A DNA stretch of 53,670 nucleotides from an uncultured Collinsella sp. (GTDB lineage Bacteria; Actinomycetota; Coriobacteriia; Coriobacteriales; Coriobacteriaceae): positions 1 to 53,670 of the forward strand of contig CATXXC010000015.1 of assembly GCA_958403385.1 (NCBI GenBank), read 5' to 3'. Of the stretch, positions 32,465 to 40,946 are shown piece by piece; the stretch's first letter is position 1; each line of letters opens with the position of its first letter. The notes beneath the pieces were generated by a model, which was given only the letters and a program-made list of their open reading frames with translations, had not been told where the DNA came from and did no database searches. Both the position numbers and the translations under genes were made by a program.

Positions 32465-33115
32465 ATGATCAAGGCTGTTATTTTTGACATGGATGGAACG
32501 CTGGTCGATACCGAGCGTTTGGGGACTAGGGCCTGGAAGGCAGGCGCCGCTGAGCTGGGGCTCGCGATTGATGATGCGCTGATCCATCAGTTTATCGGTC
32601 GCACGCTACCCGATGTCATGGACATCCTCGATAAGCATTACGGCAGCCACGAGACCGCCAAGGCGATCTATGTCCGCCACAAGGAGATTCGCGACGAGAT
32701 GGTCAAGACCGATCTGGAGCTTAAGGCCGGCGCTGCCGAGTGCATAGACGAGCTGTTGGCTGCGGGCTATCACGTAGGCCTTGCAACGTCATCGCGCCAT
32801 GTTACGGCCGAGCGCAACCTTAAAGCATTCGGCCTCTTTGACAAGTTTGAAACGGTGACCTGTGGCGAGGACGTCGTGCACGGCAAGCCCGACCCCGAGA
32901 TGTATCTGCTCGCCTGCGAGCGCGCGGGCTTTGCTCCCGAGGAATGTGCCGTGGTCGAGGATTCGCGCAACGGTTGCGTCTCGGGCATTACGGCCGGCTG
33001 CCATGTCTTTGCCGTCCCCGATATCGTGCCGCTGCCGCAGGACGTGGTGGATGGCTGCGAGGCCGTGCTCGATACGTTGTTCGACCTGGCGGCGGCAATC
33101 AAGGCTGTGCGCTAG
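32465..33115 (+). CDS. HAD-family hydrolase, beta-phosphoglucomutase-like
   Basis: This 216-residue phosphatase has HAD motif I DMDGTLVDTE (nucleophile Asp and acid/base Asp), motif II LATSS, motif III Lys in HGKPDPEMY and motif IV VVEDSRNG. A helical C1 cap lies between motifs I and II. The subgroup includes beta-phosphoglucomutases and small sugar-phosphate or phosphoglycolate phosphatases; the substrate is unknown. GAGGGGG precedes the start. The promoter region has TATATAC repeats at 32393-32409. It is divergent from larE and shares a terminator with the next lacI-type gene. Confidence 0.88.
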   Translation: MIKAVIFDMDGTLVDTERLGTRAWKAGAAELGLAIDDALIHQFIGRTLPDVMDILDKHYGSHETAKAIYVRHKEIRDEMVKTDLELKAGAAECIDELLAAGYHVGLATSSRHVTAERNLKAFGLFDKFETVTCGEDVVHGKPDPEMYLLACERAGFAPEECAVVEDSRNGCVSGITAGCHVFAVPDIVPLPQDVVDGCEAVLDTLFDLAAAIKAVR

Positions 33116-33162
33116 AAAATTGCGGCGTTGAAATGAGCAATCGCCCACGTTTGCGCTTAAAC

Positions 33163-33194
33163 AAAAGGGGCCCGGCAATGGTCGGGCCCCTTTT
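33163..33194. terminator. Bidirectional terminator, HAD gene / LacI gene
   Basis: AAAAGGGGCCCG and CGGGCCCCTTTT are perfect complements with an 8-nt loop and extended TTAA flanks on both sides. Confidence 0.9.
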
Positions 33195-33228
33195 GCTTAA
33201 GCGGTGACTTAGCATACTTGCGGGCGTG

Positions 33229-34338
33229 CTATAGATACGCGCCGAGATTGATGGCCGTGGCGTCGGTCTGGGTGCTTGCCTGGGTGCTGGCGCGCTCCAG
33301 TAGGAACGGACGTACCAGTTCTTGGCGGTTGATATCCTCGGCGGCGACTGCGGTGACGGTACGCGCTGCGGAGCCGACACGGATATGCTTGATCTTTGCC
33401 GGGGCCTTGTTCTCGATTTGCTCCATCAGCAGTTGGACACCCTTGCGGCCAATCTCGTAGCCCGGGGGCGCTACCGTAGTGAGCGGGACCGATCCGCTCC
33501 AAGCGAGCGGGTTGCCGTCGCATCCGGCCACGCGTACTTGCCCGGGGACAGAGATGCCCTTGTCGACCAGTGCCGAAACGACGCCCGAGGCCAACACATC
33601 GGTCAGGCCGACGACAAAATCGGGGCGTTCGTTCGCGGGGCGCTCGGCGATTTGGGCACCGATGCCGTAGCCGTCGGCAGCGGTATTCCATTCGCCGGCG
33701 TCGATGACTTCGATCTTGATATCGGGGTGCAGAGCGAGGGCCTTGTGAATGCCAAGCACACGTAGGGTGAGCTGCATAAATGCTGCTCGGCCGACGACGA
33801 CAATATGGTGCGCGCCGCGGGCGATGGCGAGTTCGGCAATGATGCGACCCTGGGCCTCGTTGTCGGCCGCTACGTAGTAGCCGGGCTCGGAGCAATGGAT
33901 GTCCAGGTGGACGATCGGCACGGGCATCTTAGCCATGGCGGGGTGCCAGTCGGGGGATGCCATGGGCTGAACCATGACGCCGGACATTTGGGTGCCCATA
34001 AAGTAGCGCAGGTAATGGTCCTCGAGAATATCGTCGTTATCGGCGTTGGCGATGAGCAGGTCGTAGCCGTGCTTGCGGGCCTCGTTGTGGGCGCCGCTGG
34101 CGATTTGGAGCGAAAAGCCGTGATCGAGACGGGGGAGCACCAGGCCAAAGGACTTGGTGGCGCCGCCCGCGAGCTGACGAGCGCTTTGGTTGGGCAGGTA
34201 GCCAAGGCGATTGATGGTCTCGTTGATGAGCTTGAGGGTTTCGGGGCGCAGCTTTTCGGGGTGGTTGAGCGCGTTGGAAACCGTGCCCAGCGAAACTCCG
34301 GCCTCGCGCGCGACGTCGCTGATTTTTACCTTTGCCAT
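33229..34338 (-). CDS. LacI-family transcriptional regulator
   Basis: This 369-residue protein starts at ATG 34338 behind AAAGGGG. The frame stays open upstream through repeat R copy 3, but that part is not coding. It has helix-turn-helix VKISDVAREAGVSLGTVSNAL, hinge YLPNQSARQLAGG and a sugar-binding type core. The C-terminal tail ERASTQASTQTDATAINL is a short low-complexity extension. Neighbours are glmS and a HAD phosphatase, and no sugar transporter is adjacent. The target is therefore unclear; glmS, divergent across 313 nt, is possible. Confidence 0.9.
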   Translation of the reverse strand: MAKVKISDVAREAGVSLGTVSNALNHPEKLRPETLKLINETINRLGYLPNQSARQLAGGATKSFGLVLPRLDHGFSLQIASGAHNEARKHGYDLLIANADNDDILEDHYLRYFMGTQMSGVMVQPMASPDWHPAMAKMPVPIVHLDIHCSEPGYYVAADNEAQGRIIAELAIARGAHHIVVVGRAAFMQLTLRVLGIHKALALHPDIKIEVIDAGEWNTAADGYGIGAQIAERPANERPDFVVGLTDVLASGVVSALVDKGISVPGQVRVAGCDGNPLAWSGSVPLTTVAPPGYEIGRKGVQLLMEQIENKAPAKIKHIRVGSAARTVTAVAAEDINRQELVRPFLLERASTQASTQTDATAINLGAYL

Positions 34339-34393
34339 AGCGGCCCCTTTGATGCGTTTCAAGTACAAGCCAGATTGTAGCATCCCAAACCAA

Positions 34394-34440
34394 CCAAAAA
34401 GGGATAGGTTTATTTTGGCAGGTTTTATCTGGGGAAACGC
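34394..34440 (-). repeat. Dispersed repeat family R, copy 3 (inverted)
   Basis: Forty-seven bases are the exact reverse complement of 30883-30929. It lacks the final arm of the hairpin (the CAGG end), so it is truncated. It lies 56 nt upstream of the lacI-type gene and 212 nt upstream of glmS. The rest of this 313-nt gap has a TACAAT box (34572) that may serve glmS. Confidence 0.9.
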
Positions 34441-34651
34441 TGTTGCCAACGCGACCACCACGAAGGGGGACAGGCGCCTTTGTGGTGGTTTGGACCGGCT
34501 GGACGTGTGTGCATCGGGTGGTATCTAAGTTGAGGTACCACTTCTGGTATATCAGCTTGCGTTTGCGTGAGTACAATACTCGAACGTTATACGTCTCAGC
34601 GCCCCCTGTGCGTGGACGTCTTGCAGTCACGCGAACGAAGGGATTTATCCT

Positions 34652-36499
34652 ATGTGCGGAATCGTCGGCTACACCGGCTCTGATATTGCAAAGAACATCC
34701 TGGTCACGGGCCTCAAGCGTATGGAGTATCGCGGCTATGATTCCTCGGGCGTCGCGCTCGAGGTGGGCGAGGGCGCCGCGGCGCACCTCGACGTCATCCG
34801 CCGCGTGGGCAAGGTCGCGGGCCTGGAGAGCGAGCTTTCCAACATCGACAGCGACGCTACCTGCGGTATCGGCCACACCCGTTGGGCCACCCACGGCAAG
34901 CCTTCGGTCGTTAACGCTCACCCCCACACCAGCTGCGACGGTCGTATCGCCATCGTCCACAACGGCATCATCGAGAACTTCGCCGAGCTGCGCGAAGAGC
35001 TGGAGGGTCGCGGCCACCACTTTAAGAGCGAGACCGATACCGAGGTCTTCGCGCATCTGATCGAAGAGGCTTATGCCGAGACGCACGACCTGATGGCCTC
35101 CGTGCGCGAGGCGTGCACCCACGTGGTCGGTGCCTATGGTCTGGCCGCCGTGTGCGCTGACGAGCCCGGCGTGATCGCCGTGGCCCGCAAGGATTCCCCG
35201 ATCGTGGTCGGCGCGGGCGAGACCGGCTCCTATGTTGCTTCCGATGTCATCGCGCTCATCGACGCCACCCGCGATGTCGTGGTGCTCGAGGACGGTCAGT
35301 TTGCCAAGCTCACGCCCGCAGGCGTCGAGTACACCGACGAGGCCGGCAACGTTATCGAGCCCAAGGTCACCCACATCGACTGGGACCTGGACATGGCAGA
35401 AAAGGGCGGTTATCCCGACTTTATGCTCAAGGAAATCCACGAGCAGCCGCGCGTCGTGCGCGACACGCTGGTTGGTCGTATGACGCCGGCTGGCGAGCTC
35501 GACATCGACGAGCTGGGCCTTTCGCTCGAGGAGCTCAACGACATCGACCGCGTCTACGTGATCGCTTGCGGCACCAGCTATCACGCTGGCCTCATTGCCA
35601 AGAATCTCATTGAGGGCTGGGCTCGCATCCCCACCGAGGTGGAGGCGGCCAGCGAGTTCCGTTATCGCAATCCCATCATTACGCCGACGACGCTTGTCGT
35701 TGCCGTGTCCCAGTCGGGCGAGACGGCCGATACCCTTGCCGCCATTCGCGATGCGCGCATCAAGGGTGCCAAGGTCTTCGGCATCACCAACGTGGTGGGC
35801 AGCCCCGTGGCGCGTGAGAGCGACGGCGTCATCTACACCAAGGCTAACAAGGAGATCGCGGTCGCCTCAACCAAGAGCTTTATCGGCCAGGTTGTGAGCC
35901 TCACGCTTTTGGCTCTGCTGTTGGCACAGGTCAAGTACCGCCTGACCACCAAGCAGGCGCGCATGCTGTTCCGCGAGCTTTCCGATACGGCCGAGCAGAT
36001 CCAGTGGATTTTGGATACCCAGACCGAGGCCGTGCATGAGGCCGCCCTGCTGTGCAAGGACGCGCAGTCGGCGCTGTTCGTGGGCCGTGGCATGGGTGCC
36101 GCTATTTCCTACGAGGGTGCGCTCAAGCTCAAGGAAGTCAGCTACCTGCACGCCGAGGCATATGCCGCCGGTGAGATGAAGCATGGCCCCATTGCCCTGA
36201 TCGACCCGGGCTTCCCTGTCATCGCCGTGGCCACCAAGAGTGCCACCTACGACAAGACCGTGTCGAACCTTATGGAGTGCAAGGCGCGCGGTGCCAAGGT
36301 CATCGTCGTTGCCACCGAGGGCGACGAGGAGATCAACAAGATCGCCGACTGCATCATCCGCGTGCCGGCAGTCCGCGACGTGTTCAGCCCCATCACGGCG
36401 AGCGTCCCGCTGCAGTTGCTCGCCCGCGAGGTAGCCATCCTGCGAGGTTGCGATGTCGATCAGCCCCGAAACCTCGCTAAGAGCGTGACCGTGGAATAG
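34652..36499 (+). CDS. glmS: Glutamine-fructose-6-phosphate aminotransferase
   Basis: This 615-residue enzyme makes glucosamine-6-phosphate, the first step to peptidoglycan amino sugars. Cys 2 (MCGIVGYTG) is the glutaminase nucleophile of the N-terminal Ntn domain (to about 230). Two SIS isomerase domains follow, with ACGTSYHAG, VSQSGETADT and the C-terminal LAKSVTVE. Length matches the family. GAAGGG lies 7 nt before the start. The 5' leader is short, and I see no space for a glmS ribozyme. A terminator at 36523 closes the gene. Confidence 0.97.
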   Translation: MCGIVGYTGSDIAKNILVTGLKRMEYRGYDSSGVALEVGEGAAAHLDVIRRVGKVAGLESELSNIDSDATCGIGHTRWATHGKPSVVNAHPHTSCDGRIAIVHNGIIENFAELREELEGRGHHFKSETDTEVFAHLIEEAYAETHDLMASVREACTHVVGAYGLAAVCADEPGVIAVARKDSPIVVGAGETGSYVASDVIALIDATRDVVVLEDGQFAKLTPAGVEYTDEAGNVIEPKVTHIDWDLDMAEKGGYPDFMLKEIHEQPRVVRDTLVGRMTPAGELDIDELGLSLEELNDIDRVYVIACGTSYHAGLIAKNLIEGWARIPTEVEAASEFRYRNPIITPTTLVVAVSQSGETADTLAAIRDARIKGAKVFGITNVVGSPVARESDGVIYTKANKEIAVASTKSFIGQVVSLTLLALLLAQVKYRLTTKQARMLFRELSDTAEQIQWILDTQTEAVHEAALLCKDAQSALFVGRGMGAAISYEGALKLKEVSYLHAEAYAAGEMKHGPIALIDPGFPVIAVATKSATYDKTVSNLMECKARGAKVIVVATEGDEEINKIADCIIRVPAVRDVFSPITASVPLQLLAREVAILRGCDVDQPRNLAKSVTVE

Positions 36500-36522
36500 T
36501 TGGTTCCGCCGTCCTAGCGACC

Positions 36523-36558
36523 AAGGCCCGGCTCCGTTGCAGCGGAGCCGGGCCTTGT
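36523..36558. terminator. Terminator of glmS
   Basis: AAGGCCCGGCTCCG (36523-36536) pairs perfectly with CGGAGCCGGGCCTT (36543-36556). Confidence 0.9.
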
Positions 36559-36566
36559 TGCATTTG

Positions 36567-36610
36567 CCCAGATAAAACCTGCCAAAATAAACCTGTCCCT
36601 TTTTGGCAGG
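36567..36610 (+). repeat. Dispersed repeat family R, copy 4
   Basis: CCCAGATAAAACC leads into the CCTGCCAAAA / TTTTGGCAGG hairpin. It differs from copy 1 by one base in the loop (CCTGTCCC for CCTATCCC). It abuts the stop codon of the GntR gene at 36611. Confidence 0.9.
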
Positions 36611-37342
36611 TTAGCGGAGCTTGCTGGTCTCGAAGTACTCGGGGAACTGGTCCAGAACCTCGGTTTGGTTGCGGAACATCATGTGCAGGTGCTTGCTGAC
36701 CAAAAAGCTCGCTTCGATGGGGTCGCGACCGGCGATAGCGCGGCGAATCTGCTTGTGTTCGTTCACGATGTCCTGATTGTCGAGAACCTGCGTGGCAGCG
36801 CGCAGCCAGCGGAAGCGCTCCAGGTCGGCATTGGTCTCTTCGAGCCACGACCACACGGTGCTGCGACATGCGATGCTAAAAATCATGTGATGCATGAGGT
36901 TATCGCTCAAAAAGAAGCCGATGCGATCCTCATCGGCCATGGCCTTTTCCTGCAGCGCGATGGCGCGGTCGAGCTGCTCGATGCCGGCCGACGTGGCGCG
37001 CGCACAGCACTCCACAATCACCTGCTTTTCCAGATGCTCGCGAATGTAGCAGGCGCTCTCGGCAAGAGTGAGGTTGATGGGCGAGACATAGGTGCCGCTT
37101 TGGGGCACGGTGCGCACCAGGCCCTCTTGCGCCAGACGCACCAGCGCCTCGCGCACAGGGGTGCGCCCCATATCCAGGTCGTCGCAAAGCTGCTTGACGC
37201 CCAGCTTTTCGCCCGGCTTGTAGTCCAGGTAGACGATTTTGCGTCGAATGGTGTGGTAGGACTGATCCTGTAGGCTCATTTCCTGCTCGCCGACGTGCAT
37301 CGATTCTTCCATAGCGCCTCGCAACTGTTCTATCAAACTCAT
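36611..37342 (-). CDS. GntR-family (FCD/FadR-type) regulator
   Basis: This protein of up to 243 residues has a winged helix-turn-helix (YKPGEKLGVKQLCDDLDMGR, TPVREALVRLAQEGLV) and a helical FCD ligand domain with metal-ligand His in NLMHHMIFS and EHKQIRRAI. The start is unsettled: ATG 37342 has no ribosome site, whereas ATG 37312, ten codons in, has GAGG at 4 nt. It is divergent from the YeiH-type exporter gene across 163 nt, so that gene is the likely target. FCD ligands are usually small organic acids. Confidence 0.88.
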   Translation of the reverse strand: MSLIEQLRGAMEESMHVGEQEMSLQDQSYHTIRRKIVYLDYKPGEKLGVKQLCDDLDMGRTPVREALVRLAQEGLVRTVPQSGTYVSPINLTLAESACYIREHLEKQVIVECCARATSAGIEQLDRAIALQEKAMADEDRIGFFLSDNLMHHMIFSIACRSTVWSWLEETNADLERFRWLRAATQVLDNQDIVNEHKQIRRAIAGRDPIEASFLVSKHLHMMFRNQTEVLDQFPEYFETSKLR

Positions 37343-37505
37343 ATGTCAGTTGTTAATTATGCCGCGAATCAGCTCTCCGCGGTGGGTAATTCGGCTGTTG
37401 CCTGAGAACTATTGCGGCATCTTAGTCTGTGTTTGCGCAAGGCTGCGCTCAATGTTGCCGTATCATAAGCCGTCGCAAACGTGAAATAGAAAGAAGGAAT
37501 CCCAT

Positions 37506-38540
37506 ATGCAACTGGCAAATATCGTACGCGAGCGCTGGAAAGGCGTCTTGTTCTGCCTAATCATCGCCATTCCCGCGACGCTGCTCGGCAAACAAATTGA
37601 GGTGGTCGGCGGTCCGGTATTTGCCATCCTCTTTGGCATGGTCCTGGCGCTCGTCTTTCCCAAGAATCGTCGCGAACAGCTCGCCGCTGGCGTCACCTAT
37701 ACGTCCAAAAAAGTCTTGCAGTACGCGGTTATCCTGCTTGGCTTTGGCATGAACCTCTCCCAGATTCTGTCCAAGGGCGCCCAGTCGCTGCCGATTATCG
37801 TGGCGACAATCTCGACCTCGCTTGTCATCGCCTTTGTGCTCTGCCACGTTATGAACGTGCCGGGCAAGATCGCGACGCTTGTGGGTGTGGGTTCGTCGAT
37901 TTGCGGCGGTTCTGCCATCGCCGCGACCGCACCCGTCATCGATGCCGACGATCGCGAGATTGCCCAGGCTATTTCGGTCATCTTCCTGTTTAACGTTATC
38001 GCGGCGCTCGTGTTTCCGACGCTCGGCGGCATGCTCGGGCTGACCAACGAGGGCTTTGGCCTGTTTGCCGGCACCGCCATCAACGACACATCGTCGGTAA
38101 CGGCTGCGGCGAGCGCCTGGGACAGCATGCATCCCGGCGCCAATGTGCTCGAGAGCGCCACGGTGGTCAAGCTCACCAGGACACTGGCCATCATTCCCAT
38201 CACGCTGGTCCTCGCATGCTGGCAGATGCATCTGGCGCGCAAGGCCGGCGGCGACGCTAGGAGCACGTTCTCGCTTAAACGCGCGTTTCCCGTGTTTGTG
38301 CTGTTCTTTGTGCTGGCGAGTGTGATCACCACGGTGCTTCAGCTTCCCGCGTCCTTTACGGCGCCCATCAAGGAGCTGTCGAAGTTCTTCATCGTGATGG
38401 CCATGGCGGCAATTGGCTTTAATACCGATATCGTCGAGCTGGTCAAAAAGGGCGGCAAGCCCATTGCATTGGGCTTTTGCTGCTGGATTGGCATTGCGTG
38501 CATGAGTTTGGGAATGCAGCACGTGCTGGGAATCTGGTAG
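37506..38540 (+). CDS. YeiH-family putative sulfate exporter (UPF0324)
   Basis: This 344-residue membrane protein has about ten spans and the YeiH family motifs GVGSSICGGSAIAA and GTAINDTSSVTAAA, with a repeated core that recalls the membrane-transporter inverted-repeat fold. Members are annotated as putative sulfate or sulfonate-linked exporters; firm substrates are few. AAGAAGGAA precedes the start. It is divergent from and probably controlled by the GntR regulator. No terminator is clear downstream; instead a seven-copy heptamer tract begins 13 nt after the stop. Confidence 0.85.
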   Translation: MQLANIVRERWKGVLFCLIIAIPATLLGKQIEVVGGPVFAILFGMVLALVFPKNRREQLAAGVTYTSKKVLQYAVILLGFGMNLSQILSKGAQSLPIIVATISTSLVIAFVLCHVMNVPGKIATLVGVGSSICGGSAIAATAPVIDADDREIAQAISVIFLFNVIAALVFPTLGGMLGLTNEGFGLFAGTAINDTSSVTAAASAWDSMHPGANVLESATVVKLTRTLAIIPITLVLACWQMHLARKAGGDARSTFSLKRAFPVFVLFFVLASVITTVLQLPASFTAPIKELSKFFIVMAMAAIGFNTDIVELVKKGGKPIALGFCCWIGIACMSLGMQHVLGIW

Positions 38541-38553
38541 AGAAGTAGCTTAT

Positions 38554-38602
38554 CTGCGTGCTGCGTGCTGCGTGCTGCGTGCTGCGTGCTGCGTGCTGCG
38601 TG
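38554..38602 (+). repeat. Seven tandem copies of CTGCGTG
   Basis: The unit CTGCGTG repeats exactly seven times (49 nt) directly after the YeiH gene and 240 nt before the next gene. A short tandem tract of this purity is prone to slip. It is not inside a supported gene. Confidence 0.95.
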
Positions 38603-38627
38603 CTGGCGAACGCATGCCTGCGGTGGA

Positions 38628-38691
38628 GCGATAGGAGCTCTTGCGGGTATGGCTTGTCCGCAGGTTGATAGGTCCCGAAGAGCTCTTATCG
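38628..38691. repeat. Imperfect inverted repeat around GAGCTCTT
   Basis: GCGATAGGAGCTCTTGCGGG (from 38628) and CCCGAAGAGCTCTTATCGC (38673-38691) pair with about two interruptions around a 26-nt loop. It lies in the leader of the NtrC-like gene. Confidence 0.6.
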
Positions 38692-38840
38692 CCCCGCCAG
38701 GATGGCGATGCGGGGCAATTCATATACTCGCAGGACGGCGGCTTCTGCCCTATAGTGTTTGGTGAACATTATCGTTCAATTTTGAAACACTTGAGATGCC
38801 AGGTCGCAGATAGGGGCTGTGGCTAGAGACGGGGCGAACC

Positions 38841-40058
38841 ATGGACAGCGATGCCAAGCTGCAGATTCTGATTGAGGCATTGTCCGCAGCCGGAGCATCG
38901 GCGCTGGCAATCGACGATCGCGGTGACGTTGTGATCTCGACTATGAGTGACGGTGCGCTCGAGCAGGATATCGCTGCTTTTGTTTCCGAGCGTCTCGCTC
39001 GCGTGGGCGATGGATCGCGCCTGGTGATGGGACGCGAGGGCATGCGGTTGAGCTTGACGGTGCGACCGACGGCCAAGGAGCACGGGGCGCTTTGGGTAGT
39101 CGTGGCGCACGAAGTGCGCGCCGCCGCGGCGCATGCGGGCATCGAGTGGCTCAATGCCGACGAAGTCGAGGCTCGCTACGAGTCGAGCACGTACGGCATC
39201 GTCGAAGACGCGGCGGCGGTCGCTGCCCCCGTACGGGAGAGTTACGCACGCGGGGTACCCCTTATGCTCGAGGGCGAACTGGGCGCGGGGCAGGACCAGA
39301 TTGCAAAACGTTTGTACCTGGATGGACCCTATGCCGATCAGCCCTTTGTGTCCGTTGCGCTCGATGAGCTTACGGATCGCGGCTGGCGCCATCTGCTCAA
39401 AAGTTCCGAATCGCCGCTATTCCAAACGGGGCTGACACTTTGCATGGGTGGCTGGCATGCTGTTGGTCCCCAACGCCTGCGCGAGCTCGTGTCCGCAATG
39501 ATCGATACGGCGTTCGCAACGCGTTGCCATGTGGTGTTGACGGCAAACGATATGCCGGGCGGCGGCGAAAGCGATCAGGCTGCCTTTGTTACCGAGCGTC
39601 TGGCCTGTGCCGTGAGTGTGGCGCCGGCGCTTGCCGAGCAGGGCGGCGCGTCGCATAAAATTACGGGCTATTTGAAGTATCTGGCAGATATGTTTGAAAC
39701 GGATGCCCCATGGCTGTCCGCCGCCGCGGCGGAGACGCTCGATGCGTACCGCTGGCCCCGCAATTACCTGCAGCTGCGCGAAGTATCGGAACGACTCTAT
39801 ATATTAGTGGGAGCGGGTACGGTGGACCGCGCTGTGGCGGAGGAAGTGCTCGCCCAAGAGGACGTGATTAAGACCGCAACCTTTGGCGCCCCGACGCTTG
39901 AAAGTGACCTGTATATCCTGCGACCGCTGGCCGATACCGAGCGAGATATCGCGCATCTGGTTGTAGACCATCTCCACGGCAACCGAACCCGTGCGGCGGA
40001 GGTGCTGGGCATAAGCCGTACAACGCTGTGGCGCTTGCTGAAGGACGATGACCGTTGA
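38841..40058 (+). CDS. NtrC-like regulator with inactive AAA+ domain and Fis-type HTH
   Basis: This 405-residue protein follows the layout of sigma-54 activators but without their catalytic residues. An N-terminal sensory part (1-~125) precedes an AAA+ like core. The Walker A counterpart GELGAGQD (145-152) lacks the Lys. The Walker B counterpart LTLCMGG (198-204) lacks Asp-Glu. The GAFTGA sigma-54 loop is absent. The family's late motif survives as YRWPRNYLQLREVSERLYI, and a Fis-type helix-turn-helix closes the protein (GNRTRAAEVLGISRTTLWRLL). It should bind DNA but not hydrolyse ATP or remodel sigma-54 polymerase. Its targets are unknown; the membrane protein gene next to it is one candidate. 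Confidence 0.75.
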   Translation: MDSDAKLQILIEALSAAGASALAIDDRGDVVISTMSDGALEQDIAAFVSERLARVGDGSRLVMGREGMRLSLTVRPTAKEHGALWVVVAHEVRAAAAHAGIEWLNADEVEARYESSTYGIVEDAAAVAAPVRESYARGVPLMLEGELGAGQDQIAKRLYLDGPYADQPFVSVALDELTDRGWRHLLKSSESPLFQTGLTLCMGGWHAVGPQRLRELVSAMIDTAFATRCHVVLTANDMPGGGESDQAAFVTERLACAVSVAPALAEQGGASHKITGYLKYLADMFETDAPWLSAAAAETLDAYRWPRNYLQLREVSERLYILVGAGTVDRAVAEEVLAQEDVIKTATFGAPTLESDLYILRPLADTERDIAHLVVDHLHGNRTRAAEVLGISRTTLWRLLKDDDR

Positions 40059-40142
40059 GCGAGGCGCCCGTGACCGCACGCGACGCGTGTGCTACAGTCC
40101 AAAGCGTTATTGTTTCGATTTGGTTACGGCGTGCGAGGGCAT

Positions 40143-40718
40143 ATGGCTGAGACTTCAAAACCGAGCCGCAGAAGGCGGAGTGCCGCGCCGGTCAACCGAC
40201 GCACAACATCGGTGACGTGGGGCAAACACGCCTCGGGGTTTGATGGCTCGTTCAAGCGCACTAAATACGGCTATCCTTCGGCAAGCGCCCGCTTGGCAAT
40301 GCAGGCAGAGTCCTCGCTGTGGGGCCGCAAACGCGTGGTGGGCTCAAAGCTCAAGCACGACGGAACGCTCGGCTACATCAGCCGCGGGGCGGCTCGCCGC
40401 AGCGGGCTCAATCCCGCCGGCTGGCATCGCTACGTGCCGATCGTGGCCGCCGTTGCAGTGATCGTCATCGCGCTCGCTGCGCTCGGATATGCCGGCGGTG
40501 GCGCCAACTTGGACGCAATGTTTAAATCGCCCGAGCTCGCGCATGCAGGCACAGAAGTTGTCGAGGGCGCACAGACCCAGACAGGCGTCGCGCCCCAGCG
40601 CGGTATCGTTGCGGCGGCCTCCACCATCGCCGATGCGCAAAAGGACGAGGACAAGCAAGGCGACGACGTCGATGCGAATCAGACGAGCGAAACGGCAATA
40701 ACTCCATCGGCGGGATAA
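40143..40718 (+). CDS. Unknown protein with one membrane span
   Basis: I do not recognise this 191-residue protein. The first ~97 residues are Arg/Lys/Ser-rich and would be cytoplasmic. One span is at about 98-117 (VPIVAAVAVIVIALAALGY). The outside part is Thr/Asp/Gln-rich and acidic (KDEDKQGDDVDANQ). ATG 40143 has GAGGG 4 nt upstream. It follows the NtrC-like gene in the same direction by 84 nt, so may be cotranscribed. It could be a wall-associated or division-linked protein, but nothing in the sequence shows this. Confidence 0.7.
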   Translation: MAETSKPSRRRRSAAPVNRRTTSVTWGKHASGFDGSFKRTKYGYPSASARLAMQAESSLWGRKRVVGSKLKHDGTLGYISRGAARRSGLNPAGWHRYVPIVAAVAVIVIALAALGYAGGGANLDAMFKSPELAHAGTEVVEGAQTQTGVAPQRGIVAAASTIADAQKDEDKQGDDVDANQTSETAITPSAG

Positions 40719-40728
40719 GTTGCGAGTG

Positions 40729-40765
40729 GGGCAGCTAATTTGGGACGGGGCTTTTTTAGCTGCCC
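40729..40765. terminator. Hairpin with GGGACGGGGCTT loop
   Basis: GGGCAGCTAA (40729-40738) pairs perfectly with TTAGCTGCCC (40756-40765). The loop contains TTTGGGACGGGGCTT, which recurs at 53560-53574. The T-run is in the loop, so it may be a repeat more than a terminator. Confidence 0.45.
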
Positions 40766-40838
40766 AAGACAGTGGCTCATTCGATGTCAGTCGCCAAAAG
40801 CGAGCGAGCCGCATTTGCGCCAAGGTGACGTGAAATGA

Positions 40839-40867
40839 GAGGGCGCTGACCTTCTGGTCGCGCCCTC
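40839..40867 (-). terminator. Probable terminator of the nitroreductase gene
   Basis: GAGGGCGC and GCGCCCTC enclose a GACC/GGTC inner stem. On the minus strand a T-containing stretch follows. Confidence 0.45.
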
Positions 40868-40946
40868 GAAATTGAACGTCAGATTGGCGTGAATGCGGCC
40901 CGCGCAGCGTCAACGAGCCCGCCGTTCGGTAGAATGGCGGAACTAA

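Noticed and set aside
34462..34651. glmS ribozyme
   Set aside because: The leader after the likely TACAAT promoter is only about 70 nt. No ribozyme core is recognisable.
38565..38765. A small Cys-rich frame over the heptamer tract
   Set aside because: Its composition comes entirely from the tandem repeat; no ribosome site.
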